Shown here one piece after another: positions 51,796 through 63,913 of a stretch of 64,000 nucleotides of DNA. The stretch comes from Eretmocerus hayati. Its lineage: Eukaryota; Arthropoda; Insecta; Hymenoptera; Aphelinidae. Each line of letters opens with the position of its first letter. Positions within the stretch are counted from its first letter, which is position 1. The position numbers and the translations under genes are program-made. Below the pieces are notes generated by a model. That model was not told the DNA's origin. It did no database searches and was given only the letters and a program-made list of their open reading frames with translations. The DNA lies in the NCBI GenBank assembly GCA_029851415.1, contig CM056742.1, positions 87,348,748-87,412,747 of the forward strand, given 5' to 3'.

Positions 51796-53222
51796 ACTCA
51801 AATGCCTCATCGATGGAGAGTGTAGACTCGCCGCTTGCCGAGCCTCTTGAGAATGATGCCGAGAACGATGAGGCCTCTCCCGGAGAGCCTAATTTGGACG
51901 AGTGGGACGCCCCAACACCAAAAAGCAATGCTTTCCAGCGTACCCACAGCTCACGTCGACAGCCAGTAAGGTCCCAATGGGATGCCAGGAGCCCCGCAAC
52001 AACTCCAACACGCTCTAAGGGTTTGACAATGGTAACTCCGTCTCCCAGCGGTAGCACTGCGTCCTATTTTGTGCGTAATTCTCGACATGATCGTAATGAA
52101 CCAAATAACACCAATCACAGGTATCGTGATCTGTCTGCGAGTTCCCACCACTCTCGTTCTGTCAGAGAACAATCGCGTTCTGAGAGAGGCCATTCGCAAT
52201 CTCGGAATCGCGCTCGTGATCATTTGGCCGCTGGGATCGATTATACAAACGAAATAGCTGAAAAGCGCCCACGTCTGACGGCTGATACTGATCATTCACG
52301 TGAATATGTGCCAATTCCTTTACGAAATAATACGAGTCATCACCGTGGCGATATATCTCGTGGTAATCAATCTCATCCCAAAGATACGGCAAACCGTCGA
52401 GAGGAGCACCACACTGTATCGAATAGCAGTCGAAACAAATCGGGTGAGCGTACGTCACAACGTCCCCAAAGTTATGCTCAAGTTGATACGGTTCGTCGGA
52501 GTGTTAATCTTACCGAAAGTGGGCTGACATCTCGTAGCTTGCAGCATGGCCCGGCAAAAGTACTGCCCTACCGCTTTCATGAACGCCCCTTACACCGGTC
52601 AACTCTTCCACGCGTTGACAGCAGCCCGAAAACCAACCATGGTCCGAGTGATAAGGTAACCCACGGGCTACTGCGGCCGACCCCAGTAGGCATGATCGGA
52701 CAAGAATTTGCTCGAAATCGGTTGCAATTTGGACAAGATATTCATCGCGCCTACAGCGGCCGTAACAGCAGCTCTCGTTCGAGTTGCACAGTAACGTCCG
52801 GTGAGCTCCAAAAGACCTCGGAGGAGGCGATCTCTTCCAAATCGCGTCAAAACACTTCGCGAATCCGTCAAAACGATCAACACGTTAGAATGAGTGGTAC
52901 AAACGTTCTAGACGAGAATCACATCGTTTCATCTCGTGATTTGAATTTTCCTGCGAGTAAACCAATGCCACGTGTATTCGAGAATGAATGCCACCCACGA
53001 ACCATGTTGAACTTCAACCCATCACCTCCTCGCCCTGATGTATCCTCTCCAATTTTCGCTCGGCGTCGCGCCACTCGGCGTCTCTCTGACTCGCGTGGGA
53101 ACTCGGCAGAGCGAGATCGCGAACCACCGCAACCTAAACAAGATTCGCCATCTCTACTTTCACCTCCGCGGCGCAAAAATGTCCGCCGTTTAAACGTAAG
53201 TTCACCAGACTCTCAAGAATGA
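51796..53222 (+). CDS. BEN-like gene, exon 8 (Arg/Ser/His-rich tail)
   Basis: Acceptor TTTTTTAG, in phase, open to a TGA at 53,220-53,222, giving about 475 residues. It starts acidic (PLAEPLENDAENDEASPGEP) and becomes a long low-complexity tail rich in Arg, Ser, His, Asn and Gln with many SR/RS and SxxR words, ending ARRRATRRLSDSRGNSAERD and a KNVRRLNVSSPDSQE terminus. It is probably intrinsically disordered and suggests nucleic-acid or chromatin association, not an enzyme. The full joined product would be 940 residues. Confidence 0.8.
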
Positions 53223-55140
53223 TGAGATTGTATTTATCATGTTACGACGTGAACGTACCTAACTCCAGTGAGTCAATGTATCAATAGTACCTCAAGAGCC
53301 ATAGTGTAGATTGCTGTGTGATGCTACAAGCGTGTGGCGTGAGGATGTGATTATTCATGTGAATATATTCTGCGATCGACACTCCAAGCAAGTTTGAATG
53401 CATTCCACGGCGTTCTAATATTACATTCACCTTCGACAATTATTCCGCAGTGTATGGTTGCACATAAAAACTCATTTCGAAAAACTTCCATGTTGATGGT
53501 TGCGAAGCCAAACTCAACTGTGTCTGATTAATCTTTCGGTCGAGTGTGGGTTCGAATAGCTTTTGCCGAAGTGGTTGAAGTTTGTTGACGCGCACTTCAA
53601 CAGCACAGAATATATCTTTTCAATATTATCTGCAACATGAACGTAGCGGATGGAGTTCTGGAAAAGTTTGTTAAGTGCCATACTGTTTTTCAAGAATTCT
53701 TCACTATGATGAATTTCGGCAATCGATGGCTACATGATTATTCAGTATATTCTTTTCCTTTTATTGATAATTCATCTCTTCAACACGGTGTATTTACAAA
53801 TATGCTATTATATATCAACCGTTCCACGCGACAAACTTGGCTCAAACTAACATTTGAGCTCCAGATACGGTTGTATTTGTCATTCTACCAGTGCACATTG
53901 CTTCCGAGAGTTATTAGATATCGCGTCGTAATAATGAACAATTTCATAGAAGTGACGTTGTATCTTGCGTATGTCACGTGGTTCTAGAAATTCACTGGAC
54001 AAATTACATTATTTTTACTGATACATAACATATTGTACTGATAGTTGACCATCTTATGAGAGCACAGAGTCACGAGGAAAGTGATTGAGTAAAATCATGA
54101 TCTTGATGACCATCAAATTGATTTTACAGATTCCAGTAAAATTATGCCAATCGCGTAAATTACCAACATTCTCTGCGCAACTGTTAGGGCTAGGTTCAGC
54201 ATAACCTGTATGAAGTTGAGTTTTATATTTTGCAAGAAATTTTTCAAAGTAAGCGATGTATTACATGTGCTTCGTGATCGTTGATTTGCTTAAAACTTCA
54301 CAACTCAACAATGTGCTTGCAAGATAGCGCTGCCAAAAGCTAAAAGATACTACTCTTTTACGCGTTATTGTTCTTCACAACGAATTTCATACGCAAATCT
54401 TGGATTCCCCTTTTCGGTGTAGAATGATCACGAACATCTTCGTCAAAGTTAGATCTGGAGTAGTGAGCACCGCATGCGCAGCCTAATCACCGCGATTATA
54501 GTAAGATCGATCAAATAACATTTGTGTACGAAGCTATTTGATGAGGACATACTAGGATCTGTAGCTGGTGGTGAAGGATGTGGTTGCTGGAATATCCCCC
54601 TTCGCGTAATTGTCCTATAAAATCACGAGATAGTCAGGCACACCCCTCTCGCAGGATAGTTTTTAAAACCCTTTTTGCACACTATATTCGTTGGCTAATA
54701 TGGAATGACTCATCGTTTTGAAATCATTAAAATATTTCTTCATATATTTCTACAACTCTATTTCACCTTTGTTCAAGTAAGCCACTTCGACACGACAGTG
54801 GTACAGTGTCGTCATCTTGAATGAATAATTTCAAGGCATTAGTTTCGAACTTTGAATACATATTCCTCAAGGATTTTTAAATCTGATTTCATTTTGAGGA
54901 GCGTTCCTTTTCACAACTATTTTCTTCTCATAGTTGTCACGTTTGTAACTTTTTTCCGTAAGGTAGCTGATAATTTTTTTAGGTGTTATTTTGCGCGTTT
55001 GGAAATGAATCTACCGCAATGTGACTAGGTTAATTATCAATCAAACCACGTAAATCGACAGTACACCACCTAATTTGCCTATGCTTGCTTCGCGTCGAAT
55101 GATCCAAGCTCCATCTGCCCACGTTCGAGTCATAAATTTT
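53223..55140. other. 3' flank, no gene recognised
   Basis: Likely 3' untranslated and intergenic sequence after the BEN-like gene. No further exon of that gene is supported and no other gene is recognised. Confidence 0.4.
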
Positions 55141-55324
55141 TCAGGGCTCACGATGATTGAACTGGAGAGCTCGTCGTTAGGCATGGAGTGTCGAACGCGT
55201 AGTTTTCGTAGATGAAGAAAAAGACTTTATACAAATCAGTATTACCCTGAAGAGCTTCATCGTTGTGATTGGAATATAATGTCAATGTATTCTTCTCGAT
55301 TGATGATCCATAGTCACTGTGAAA

Positions 55325-55625
55325 TTTGGAAGAAGATAAAACCACGAACGTTAAAGTAGTCCCACGTGAAAGAAATGGTGTAGTAAATATGGTGCTACAC
55401 GTCTTTTCCTCGTATTTTGCCGATGATGTAACTGAAATTATGATGAACTGTGGTCTGTGGTACCTCAAATATTTTTGTAGCGTAGCCAGTGAGCAGATTC
55501 ATGGAATTTATCGGGTATTGCCCCATTACATCGCAGCTGCATTTTTCACACTGAAACTGCTGTTGGTCTGAGGCAAAGCAAGACATTGACACGCGCTTGA
55601 TCGCCTTCGAAAGCTGAGGAAATGA
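55325..55625 (-). CDS. Possible minus-strand exon, Cys-containing
   Basis: On the minus strand, after an AG near 55,609, an open segment encodes LSKAIKRVSMSCFASDQQQF, a CEKCSCDV pair of cysteines, and then about 45 residues that reach a stop near 55,395. It looks more protein-like than its surroundings, but I find no confirmed partner exon and no family. It could be a decayed gene fragment. Confidence 0.2.
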
Positions 55626-55639
55626 TCGATCCAAGTAAG

Positions 55640-58600
55640 TTTCGTCAAGCTATTCACCAGGTGACCAATGCTGTATGTGGTGGATTATGTGGAAATCACC
55701 TTTAAAGTTTCTGATTTGGAACACATTCGCCAAAAGAATTTGAAACCACTATCTTCAGCGTGAAATTTGGTGCTCTCTCCGCATTCCAATTTTCCTTTCC
55801 TTGGTTTTCCAATCCCAAATGAGTTTGAAGAGATTTTATATATTCCTCGGATTTGAAACACTCTATCTTTTGCTTCTTTCGAAAGCTTAGAACTATGGTT
55901 GTACAACATGAAAATTTGCTTCACCAGTGATCACTTTGAAATATATTCAACGGGCTGTCGATTGCGCAGAGTTTAAATTCCGTCAAGCCAGATGCATACG
56001 TCTAAATTCTCGAGTCCTGAGCAATCGAAAAATGGAATTGCAAGAAATAGCTTGAAAGTCATGCGGCAGTGTAAAACGAAGTTTGGAGAATTGTAAGAAA
56101 AGAAAAAAAAACACCGTAGTTGACGCTGAAGAAGAAATCTTACCTTTTTATTTTGGAAATAGGGATTGGAGTCGAAAATCGACAAGTCATTTCGTCGGAA
56201 TTCTTCATGTACAGGGCTGTCCACCTGGGAATGAGCTTCACGAGGAATATTTTGATTGATTTTATTCTCAGCTTCAGAAGGCGCTCGACCGTGTATCAAT
56301 GTCTTGCTTTATTTCAGAGATGAAGTAATTATAGTGTGAATGAGTAAGAACATTTTATACTTTACTACGACCATTTATTTCACGTGGCATCCCAACAAAT
56401 GGTGCGAGCACATCGGAGCGTTGACATACCAAACACATCCCATGTGGAAATCAATGAGTCGTATATTTGAGTCGTTGAACGAGTCATTGAACGAGTCAAA
56501 TATTCTTTACATTTTGAAATTCAAATTTTGTTCCATTGACACTGTAATCTTCTTAGAAAAATAGGTAGTACCATTGAAAAAATTAGACTCTAAAATTTTC
56601 GAAATGAGTCATTGCAACGAGTAATTTTGAATGACTCCACATCACGAAACAAATATTGGACTTGTTTAACGACTCGTTCACGAACGATTCATTTGTTTTC
56701 ACTCTTTTGATAGGCTGTCAGACTGAATCCGTAGTAGTTACATGCATTTTCTTCGCCGTATTTCTTGATTTTCAGGATAACTTATTAATTTATGAATATT
56801 GGTCGTGATCATTCCCGAGGAATAAGTAAATTGGAAGTGATATTTTCGGAAAACTTCGACCAACTGATTTACAAAAAATCTTTTGTCAGTAAATTGGGTG
56901 CAGTTCCGACTTGAGGTGGGATACGGCCACGGAAAATTTGGTAATTGAAAGGTTTTGAAAATATGTATCGACATACGCTTCGAGAAAATGTCTTTGAGGT
57001 TACGGACACCCCCTATGAGGAGGTGTCTATCTGTATGAACAGAGAGGTGGGAAACCAGAAATAATAAAATTCCTCAATAACCCAATTCATGAAAAATCTG
57101 GAAACTTATATTTTTATGTAAAATTGCGTACTCTTGCAGACATGAGTAGTCCCGAGCTGTGTTTTTGGGTGTGAAAAAAGTGTTCTTCTGCCGAAGAGCC
57201 TGAAAATATAAATGTAAACGAAAAAAACCGCGTAAAACCTTGAAACATATATGAGGACCTCTTATTTCTGGGAGAACACGCAATTACACTTAGAAATATG
57301 GATTTCCAGATTTTCAAAAGATCGGATTCTTCAGGAATCGAATGTTCTTCTGCTTTTTACCTTTGTACTCATAGGAGTCATCCGTAAACCAGAAACAAAT
57401 CTCTCGCGGCATATTTCGAATAATATATTGTGCGTCGAGTCGTATAAAGATTTTTAAAAGACATCTGGAATGCCACCACTTGCGTGGTCGTATCTTGCGT
57501 CAAAACGTAATTGCACCCATTGTACTGGAAAAATATTGATATTCTTCCATTAAAACGGTATCAAAAAAATATTACCCAGGAAAACAAAAAAATTTTTTCG
57601 ATCCCACAGCGAATGAAACGCTCATTTTTTGGACCGTAGAATCGATTAAGAAGGCGGAAAAACAGTTTGAAAGTGTTGTTTCGCTTTCGCGCGGAATTAA
57701 TAGTGAAATTTTTGTAATCAGGGATTGATATGATCACCCATCAAACTCCGATAGATTATTAATCATCCCTATGTACACAATGAAAAGGCTGTAATTTGCA
57801 TAAACCGTAAGAATTGTAGCAGAAAGTGATTGATAATTCGCCTATACCGCGTTGTTCCAGTTATATGTAGTTTGTATATGCAGGTTCAGATGTTTAGTTG
57901 GAGCTAATTAAACAACGTCTTCGATGCCATTGAAACGTCGAACGTACATACATCATAACTAGTTTCTACCTAAATCTATTTTATATACACTTTGACGCAT
58001 GTCACGAAAGCCTTACGCAGATTGACTTCGAACTTGACATAAATAATATGTAGAAAAAGAGTTTGCTGCTATTTTGTATACGATTTCTCAAGCATTTCTC
58101 ACCTTTTGTATGAATAAATGTCTGTGTTTTATAAGCGAATATCTGGAATCGATTTATTTGAATACCATGTGTTACACCTCTCGTTCTTTTGAAAATGTCG
58201 ATGTCGTACAAGGAAAGCCGACGTCCAGCAAGGTCTGTAGTTGTAGCGACACACTCTTGGTTTAGGAAAGTTCTACGCGGTGCCAAAAAATTCTACCCCT
58301 TCGGTTTTTCCCAATTTTCTATTGGGTTTTCCGTGATTAGCATTAATTACGTTTTGACTCGTGGTCAACTGCAGTCAGCAGATACATTTACAGCGGAACT
58401 TTGGCGCGTGGTTTTGGTGTGAACGTGACATAATGTGGCACGTGACCAGGGCTTCAGGTTGGAAACAATTTCACGGAAAACCCGATAGAAAATTGGGAGA
58501 AACCGAGGTGGTAGAATTTTTTATTAGACAGGGTAGAATTTTGCTAGACCAAGAGTGTGTCGCTACGAGCAAGGGTTGAGGCAAACCAGAATGGGCGGGA

Positions 58601-58840
58601 TGAGCTAGTTTTTTCATAGTTTAAAGAAAATATAAAAAGATAGGGTTTTTCTGACTGCGGATTTGGTAAATAGAATTTTCGGTGCATCTATCTCTTTTTG
58701 GATTATCCACACCTTACAATTTCGGTGCCAGGGTACCTTTGCCCCTGTTGTGATATTTGAATGATACAAATTCCAACGTAGGCCACAGTTCTCTAAGTAT
58801 CGCCTCGTGAGGCATAATTTACGCCATGGGCCTAACCGCA
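55640..58840. other. No gene recognised
   Basis: AT-rich intergenic sequence. At 56,445-56,700 it contains dispersed 'gagtcgt', 'aacgagtca' and 'cgactcgttc' words like the denser clusters near 59 kb. Stop codons interrupt all frames. Confidence 0.4.
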
Positions 58841-59275
58841 ACGGGTCGTGACAATGACTCGTTGGAACGAGTCGTCAGAGTGACTCGCTGAAATGACTCG
58901 TTTGTGACGAGTCGTTGGCACGACTCGTTCGGACGACTCGTGTAACTAACTCTCGAAGTGGAGATTTCCACACTCGACGAATGGTCGTAATTTGTGTGAT
59001 CACGTAAGATTGTTAGCAAATCATTATACCGCTTTCTGCGAGATCGAACACTAAAACTAGTTTCTGTTCGTTCACAAGAGATTGAGGTGCGGATGATCAT
59101 AAATTCAAGTGGATTCAATATTGAAAAAATACTCGTATGCAGTTTCAATGTTTTAAATTTATTTTCGCATGAGCCATTACCACGAGTCGTTGACTCGTGA
59201 AAATGAAACATTACACGACTCGTGCACGACTCGTGAAACGAGTCGTGGAACGAGTGAAATAAATGACTCGTTGCC
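58840..59275. repeat. ACGAGTC/GACTCGT motif clusters
   Basis: Two dense blocks (58,845-58,945 and 59,170-59,275) contain about twenty GACTCGT or ACGAGTC words in both orientations, often as ACGAGTCGT or TGACTCGT at 10-20 bp spacing. TGACTC is an AP-1/CNC-type half site, but the array could equally be a simple minisatellite able to fold. Confidence 0.8.
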
Positions 59276-59399
59276 TTTCACGCGGGCTGGGGAATTTTAG
59301 CTTTCTCGGGCATAGGTTATGAATACCTTGTAGAACTCACCTGGTTGATAGTTCCACGAATAGAAGCAAGATAGAGTAGCATAGTTTCATTATCCTTGA

Positions 59400-62300
59400 G
59401 GTTTCACAATACCAAAAATGCTATTCCAGTCCCAAACTCATATACAAGAGCATGGTTCCACTCAAGCCGTCGACTGTACTTGTTCACGATAACTGTAAAG
59501 GGACCTACCAATAAAACTCTTTCTTCTTCACCACCAGAGAATAATCACAGCCTGAAGGGACAGAAAATACATCAATCAACCCAAAAGCATTGATGGGCCT
59601 CTTAGATATCCGTTAACTCAACTCTCAGATTTTTAGGAACCTTTATTTTGATCAGGGCTTCTTCAAAAGTTAAGATATCAGTCTGAAATTTAGAATGTAT
59701 TTAGCTTAAGGCATAATCTACAAAGTAATTTCTCAGTTTCCTCAAATTTACTCTCTAACTAAAATTAGTCAGTAGTAAATAGGCCAATCTGATGTATAGG
59801 TTATATATGGTAAAACAAGAATACTTCCAAAAACAAACCTAGGGGATGATTCAAGGAGATGATACAGTATAGGGTAATAACAGCTCTTGGGGTACTTGTC
59901 CTGTTTTAGACTCATCCTCTGGAGATCAAGTCGACGGCTGGGCATGCTCATACCAGCTGTATGAAAATCTTTGTCAAACTTCTCTTTCCCCCTATCACCA
60001 ACAAGACTGTTATAGCCTAGAGGAACAGAAAACATATCACTTGACCTAATACCACTCATAAATTCACAGTTTTTCACTTATCCAACTATGGAATCTTTAC
60101 GGGTGTTTGTTCCAGTCAGTACTCTTTCAAACTTGGGAATAGCTGTCTGAGATTCCTCACTGGAGAAGCTTAACACCAGAGCTCCAAAGTAATTTCACAG
60201 TTTTTCAACACTCTCTCTTTTATTCCAATAATCACTCTGTAACAATTGAACTGGTTAGAAACATAGGTTATACATTAGAGGATGAGATCACCCCATAAAA
60301 ACTTACTCAGCTGACAGCTAAATAGAGAGAAGAGCATTAGGTGGTTGCACTCCCTTATTGGAGTTTCCCATCCTTGGAACAATAGTCGAGCCACAAGACT
60401 CGTTCCCAAGTAATAGTTTGATGGTCTACGTCGTCAACATAGCCAGTTACCCCAGATGTAGGAGTCACTGCTAATCTTTTCTGCTTGCTTTATTGCCAAT
60501 AACACACCATGGTCTAGGAGGGGGGAGAAAGCGCACCAGTCATCACATAATTGCTGATAATGGTATAGAAATCCAACATTGCAACTCTGAAATTTTATGA
60601 TCTTTTCTCCTGGTCAGAACTTTCACTCCTTTTGAGCTGGAAGCCTGAAAATTGGTACACAAATAGTATTTGACACAAGCTCCAATACCATTTCTCACAT
60701 TTGGCAAATTCATTTCCAAACTTTGAACCTTGGTGTGAGAAACTACATCACTCTGTGGCATTTAAGGCAGCACACATATACCAAAGCTTGATTCAAACCA
60801 AGTTTGAGAATCCGTAGCAAACACCCTCAACCCACTACAAAGTAAAATCTGTCATTGCTCTACCAACTGGCTAACTCACAGACATTGTAAAGATGTAACT
60901 TATCTGTTATTTTTTCTTTTCCCTGAAAAACCATCAGACAACATAGCAGAAGTCATGAAGTCGAGTATTTCAGGCACGCCTTAGGTAAAAGTGAGGTACC
61001 CATGTATTCCAACATGGGATTTTTAAATCTTGTTTTACTCACCCTTCAACTACTGTGCTAAAAGTACTCTGACAGGATAATAATCTGAGGCTGGGACTTT
61101 GCTTCTGCATCTCTTACTATAGTTAAGAAGTGAACCTGTAAACTCAGCTCGACGTTATTGTACATTTGACACCGAGAACTCGTTCTAAATCAAAGAAAAT
61201 AGAACTACATTATGGCTCGTAGACCCCTCCAGATGATGTGAGAGAACAGTAAAAAGCCAATCGGAAGATGGAAACTCGACTCCCTCAAGTAGTTGTTATC
61301 CAGCATCATAACACTAGTCTCTGATTTAAAGATCATTATTTTGATCAAAGCTTCCACTAAAAATTTAGATAACAACCAGAAATTTATCATGCATTTAGCC
61401 CAAGGGGTGACCTCAATCTCTCAGTGTCCTTCAATTCTCTTCCATATCCCAGAAAGTTAGTCAGGGGAATTCAAGCTCCTTGATACATGAATTATATCTA
61501 AAAGGACGAACATAATTATTAAACCTCACAAACGAGGGTAATCTAGGAATAGGAAATGTATGATTCAACCTGATACCACTGAGAAATTGAATTTTCATCA
61601 ACTTGACTCTAGAATTTTTACTTTGGTCAGAACTTTCCTGCATTTTGAGTAAGGGTTTTGGAATTTAGTATACCGGTAGTACCAGCAATAAATAATTTCC
61701 CACATTAAACACAATCTAGGGCTGAGAAACCCCAACAATTTGAAGCACCATCAACAGTACATGTATGAACAAATACGGATGTGAAGCATAAAATCAGCAT
61801 AAGTTCTCTCGCTCTTAAACAGTCCCATTGGTAACTCGAGCCAAATACTCCAAAGGACCCACACATCACTAACTCAATCAAGTAAATTATAGAACATGCA
61901 AACTCTCCACCCTCAAAGAGGGACCCCAAGCTTTATCAATCCACCCGTGTTCCCCATATTAGCCTGAGAGAAAATTTGGATGCATTCAAATCCTTACCAA
62001 AGCACAAACCTGTCTCGCCCTCCAGCTGTTTGATTGCAAACAAGCCTGTGATGGGCCAGTCGAGCTTATTACTAACTCCACGCATATCTATACAACAACT
62101 GACTTTGATTTATCCAAGCCTGAATCACAAAAGTTTGCGCGTGGCACGAAGCAAGTTTTCGGTCAACCTAAAAACCATCAGTAATTAAGCTGGTGATATT
62201 GAGAATAGGATTTGATGTTGCTACAAATAGAATAATTTACATCCCTCAGAGAAGTGGTGGTGCTTCTCTGCCTGAGATCGATAATTTAGCCCCCATCAGA
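59400..62300. repeat. Diverged repeat, ~300-500 bp spacing
   Basis: A segment like 'gaatttttacttTGGTCAGaactttc' followed by 'ttggaatttagtata' recurs at about 59,645, 60,100, 60,605, 61,335 and 61,615. 'cctgataccactcataaattcaca' types recur before it. Similarity is low and spacing irregular. No intact gene is supported in this stretch. Confidence 0.5.
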
Positions 62301-62504
62301 AAATCCTCCTGCATCACTGCTCCCATCTGTCCATCTGTCAGAGTCACCAAGTACTCATGATTGAATTTTCTCTCGACCACCAGGAGTCAATGGTGGATAA
62401 TTTCCAACAGTCCACTTCAAAACAACTCTCATCAAGCATAACACGCCCCGCGACGGTTAATTCACGCACCCCGTAGTCAGATACACGGCAGAACAGGGGG
62501 CTGG

Positions 62505-62580
62505 AGATAAGGCCGGGGATAAGGCCGCCATCTTGGATTAGGGTGGGTGCCGATAATAAGGCCGCCATTCCAGGACAGGA
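62505..62580. promoter_or_regulatory. Paired Pho/YY1-like sites upstream of Cys-rich ORFs
   Basis: 'aaggccgccatcttgg' (62,521-62,536) reads CCAAGATGGCGGCC on the minus strand, a close match to the YY1/Pho consensus AAnATGGCGGC. 'aaggccgccattcc' (62,559-62,572) repeats its GCCAT core. A third 'gataaggccggg' precedes them. They lie about 230-300 bp upstream of the first Cys-rich ORF, with a (TA)n run near 62,662-62,674 between. Confidence 0.45.
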
Positions 62581-62802
62581 TGGGCACAACCTAAGCTTTC
62601 AAAAGGCTCTTTGATCCCGGCAGAAGGGTTTTGTTAGTAATAAGATAGGATTATCAGACTATATATATATATAGTTAGTGCGTAGGAAACAACTGTACAT
62701 TGTGGGAAGAAAAGAGAAACACGAAAGAAGAGTCAAGCAAAAGTCGCGGATAGCAGGCTGGCCTTGCCTTTCGAGACCTTACTTTTTGATACCTAATCGC
62801 GC

Positions 62803-63057
62803 ATGCGCCCCATGTCCGGAACCGTTTGTTGCCGTATCAACCCTAAAGTTAGCGCGTATTATTTGAGTTACACTACTGGCCGATTGGTCTGTGATTATTG
62901 TTTTTTGTCAAGCGGCAGTAGCCCCGGGGAAGATATTGGGCTTATTTTGAATTTTCACAATAAAGAATCGGGAAGAGCGCCACTATTGTGCGATTTTTGC
63001 TCGACTGAACTCTTAGTTATTAGAAAAATCCAAGACTGTAAACGGTGCCAGGCGTGA
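62803..63057 (+). CDS. Cys-rich zinc-ribbon-like protein A, unknown
   Basis: ATG-to-stop frame of 84 residues; a second ATG is three codons in. It has three CxxC pairs: CDYC near residue 30, CDFC near 63 and CKRC near 80, which suggest a small zinc-binding protein. It is paralogous to the next ORF: both have 'NP-x-hydrophobic-x-A-Y-Y' before the first cysteines, a central hydrophobic FH segment, and a C-terminal CxxC...CxxC. No signal peptide or membrane span. I do not recognise the family. A compact viral gene, a transposon accessory gene or a host orphan gene are all possible. Confidence 0.6.
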   Translation: MRPMSGTVCCRINPKVSAYYLSYTTGRLVCDYCFLSSGSSPGEDIGLILNFHNKESGRAPLLCDFCSTELLVIRKIQDCKRCQA

Positions 63058-63140
63058 GCAACAAAAGCACGGCAATAGGAAACGATCGCCATAGCATTTT
63101 TCTCGCGTAAGAACCCAAAAATTACCGCGGCCCAGATCAC

Positions 63141-63913
63141 ATGAGCACCGAGGCAGCCCAGTGTATCCGAAAGAACCCACAGATCGAAGCATACTACTTT
63201 GGCGCGAGTGGGAAGACGCTTTGTAGCAGTTTTTATTATCCAGAATACTTTGGAATCTTCGAGTTGGTTAACGCGTACCTACAATTCCACGACTTTGGGA
63301 TCCTCGTGACCCCCTTCTTATGTAATCACTGCCAAACTGAGTGCGTGACGGCACGCCCGGTTAGTAAGTGTCGGCACTGTCGTATGAGGTTGCGATCGTG
63401 AAGCCTGTTTCGTCTTTCCCCTCGCGCCTCTGGTTAGTCCAGGGGTGGTGCATTTCAGACCTGGGTAAGCACAGAAGCCACGGCCAGAGGAAGCGCATCC
63501 AACGGCGTCGCGAACTCGAAAAATTCGCCCAAAATGCCGCGCAGGAAAACACCCTACAAAGTACATCTACTAGAGAATTAGCTCTTGGAGTGAGAGCCCA
63601 AACACCCCCGCGCTCCCTCGAAGAGCGTCTACGAGACGTCCCTAACATCACGAAGGCTTGGCGATGTACTGAGTGTTTGAGAGACGCGCCGAGAATCCCA
63701 CGCTTCGCAATCGAGGAAGGCGAACTGCCCGCGTCTGGAGTCCCGTGTCATCGACCCAAAACTCATTTTACGCGTCCGCCGCCTAAGCCCAGCAGGACCC
63801 TCGAAGAAATCAAGCGAGCTTTCATGTTATATTACAACCTGTTCAAAAGCACAAATAAAAATGTGCACATAAAGCCATGCGTACACGTGTTGGAAGCAGA
63901 AGCGGCCAACTAG
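63141..63913 (+). CDS. Cys-rich protein B with spliced basic tail, unknown
   Basis: ATG 63,141 opens 75 codons with zinc-ribbon-like cysteines (CNHC at about residues 62-65; in the unspliced form CRHC follows). A strong donor GTAAGT at 63,364 (phase 1) and an acceptor TTAG at 63,437 define a 74-nt intron. Splicing leads in frame into a 3' exon at 63,438-63,913; a second AG at 63,458 also keeps frame. The 3' frame has no ATG of its own, which supports splicing. That exon is basic (RKRIQRRRELEK), has a CTEC motif near 63,668 and a Pro-rich segment. Unspliced, the gene gives 86 residues. 83 bp follow ORF A, and it is in a different frame. Confidence 0.55.

Noticed and set aside
51813..53222. The 469-codon frame as a separate intronless gene starting at ATG 51,813
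   Set aside because: An in-phase acceptor at 51,795 and the matching phase of the upstream exon show that it is the last exon of a larger gene.
63368..63913. Third independent ORF starting at 63,368
   Set aside because: That position is a GTG, not ATG, and the frame has no early ATG. An in-phase GTAAGT...TTAG intron from the upstream ORF explains it better.
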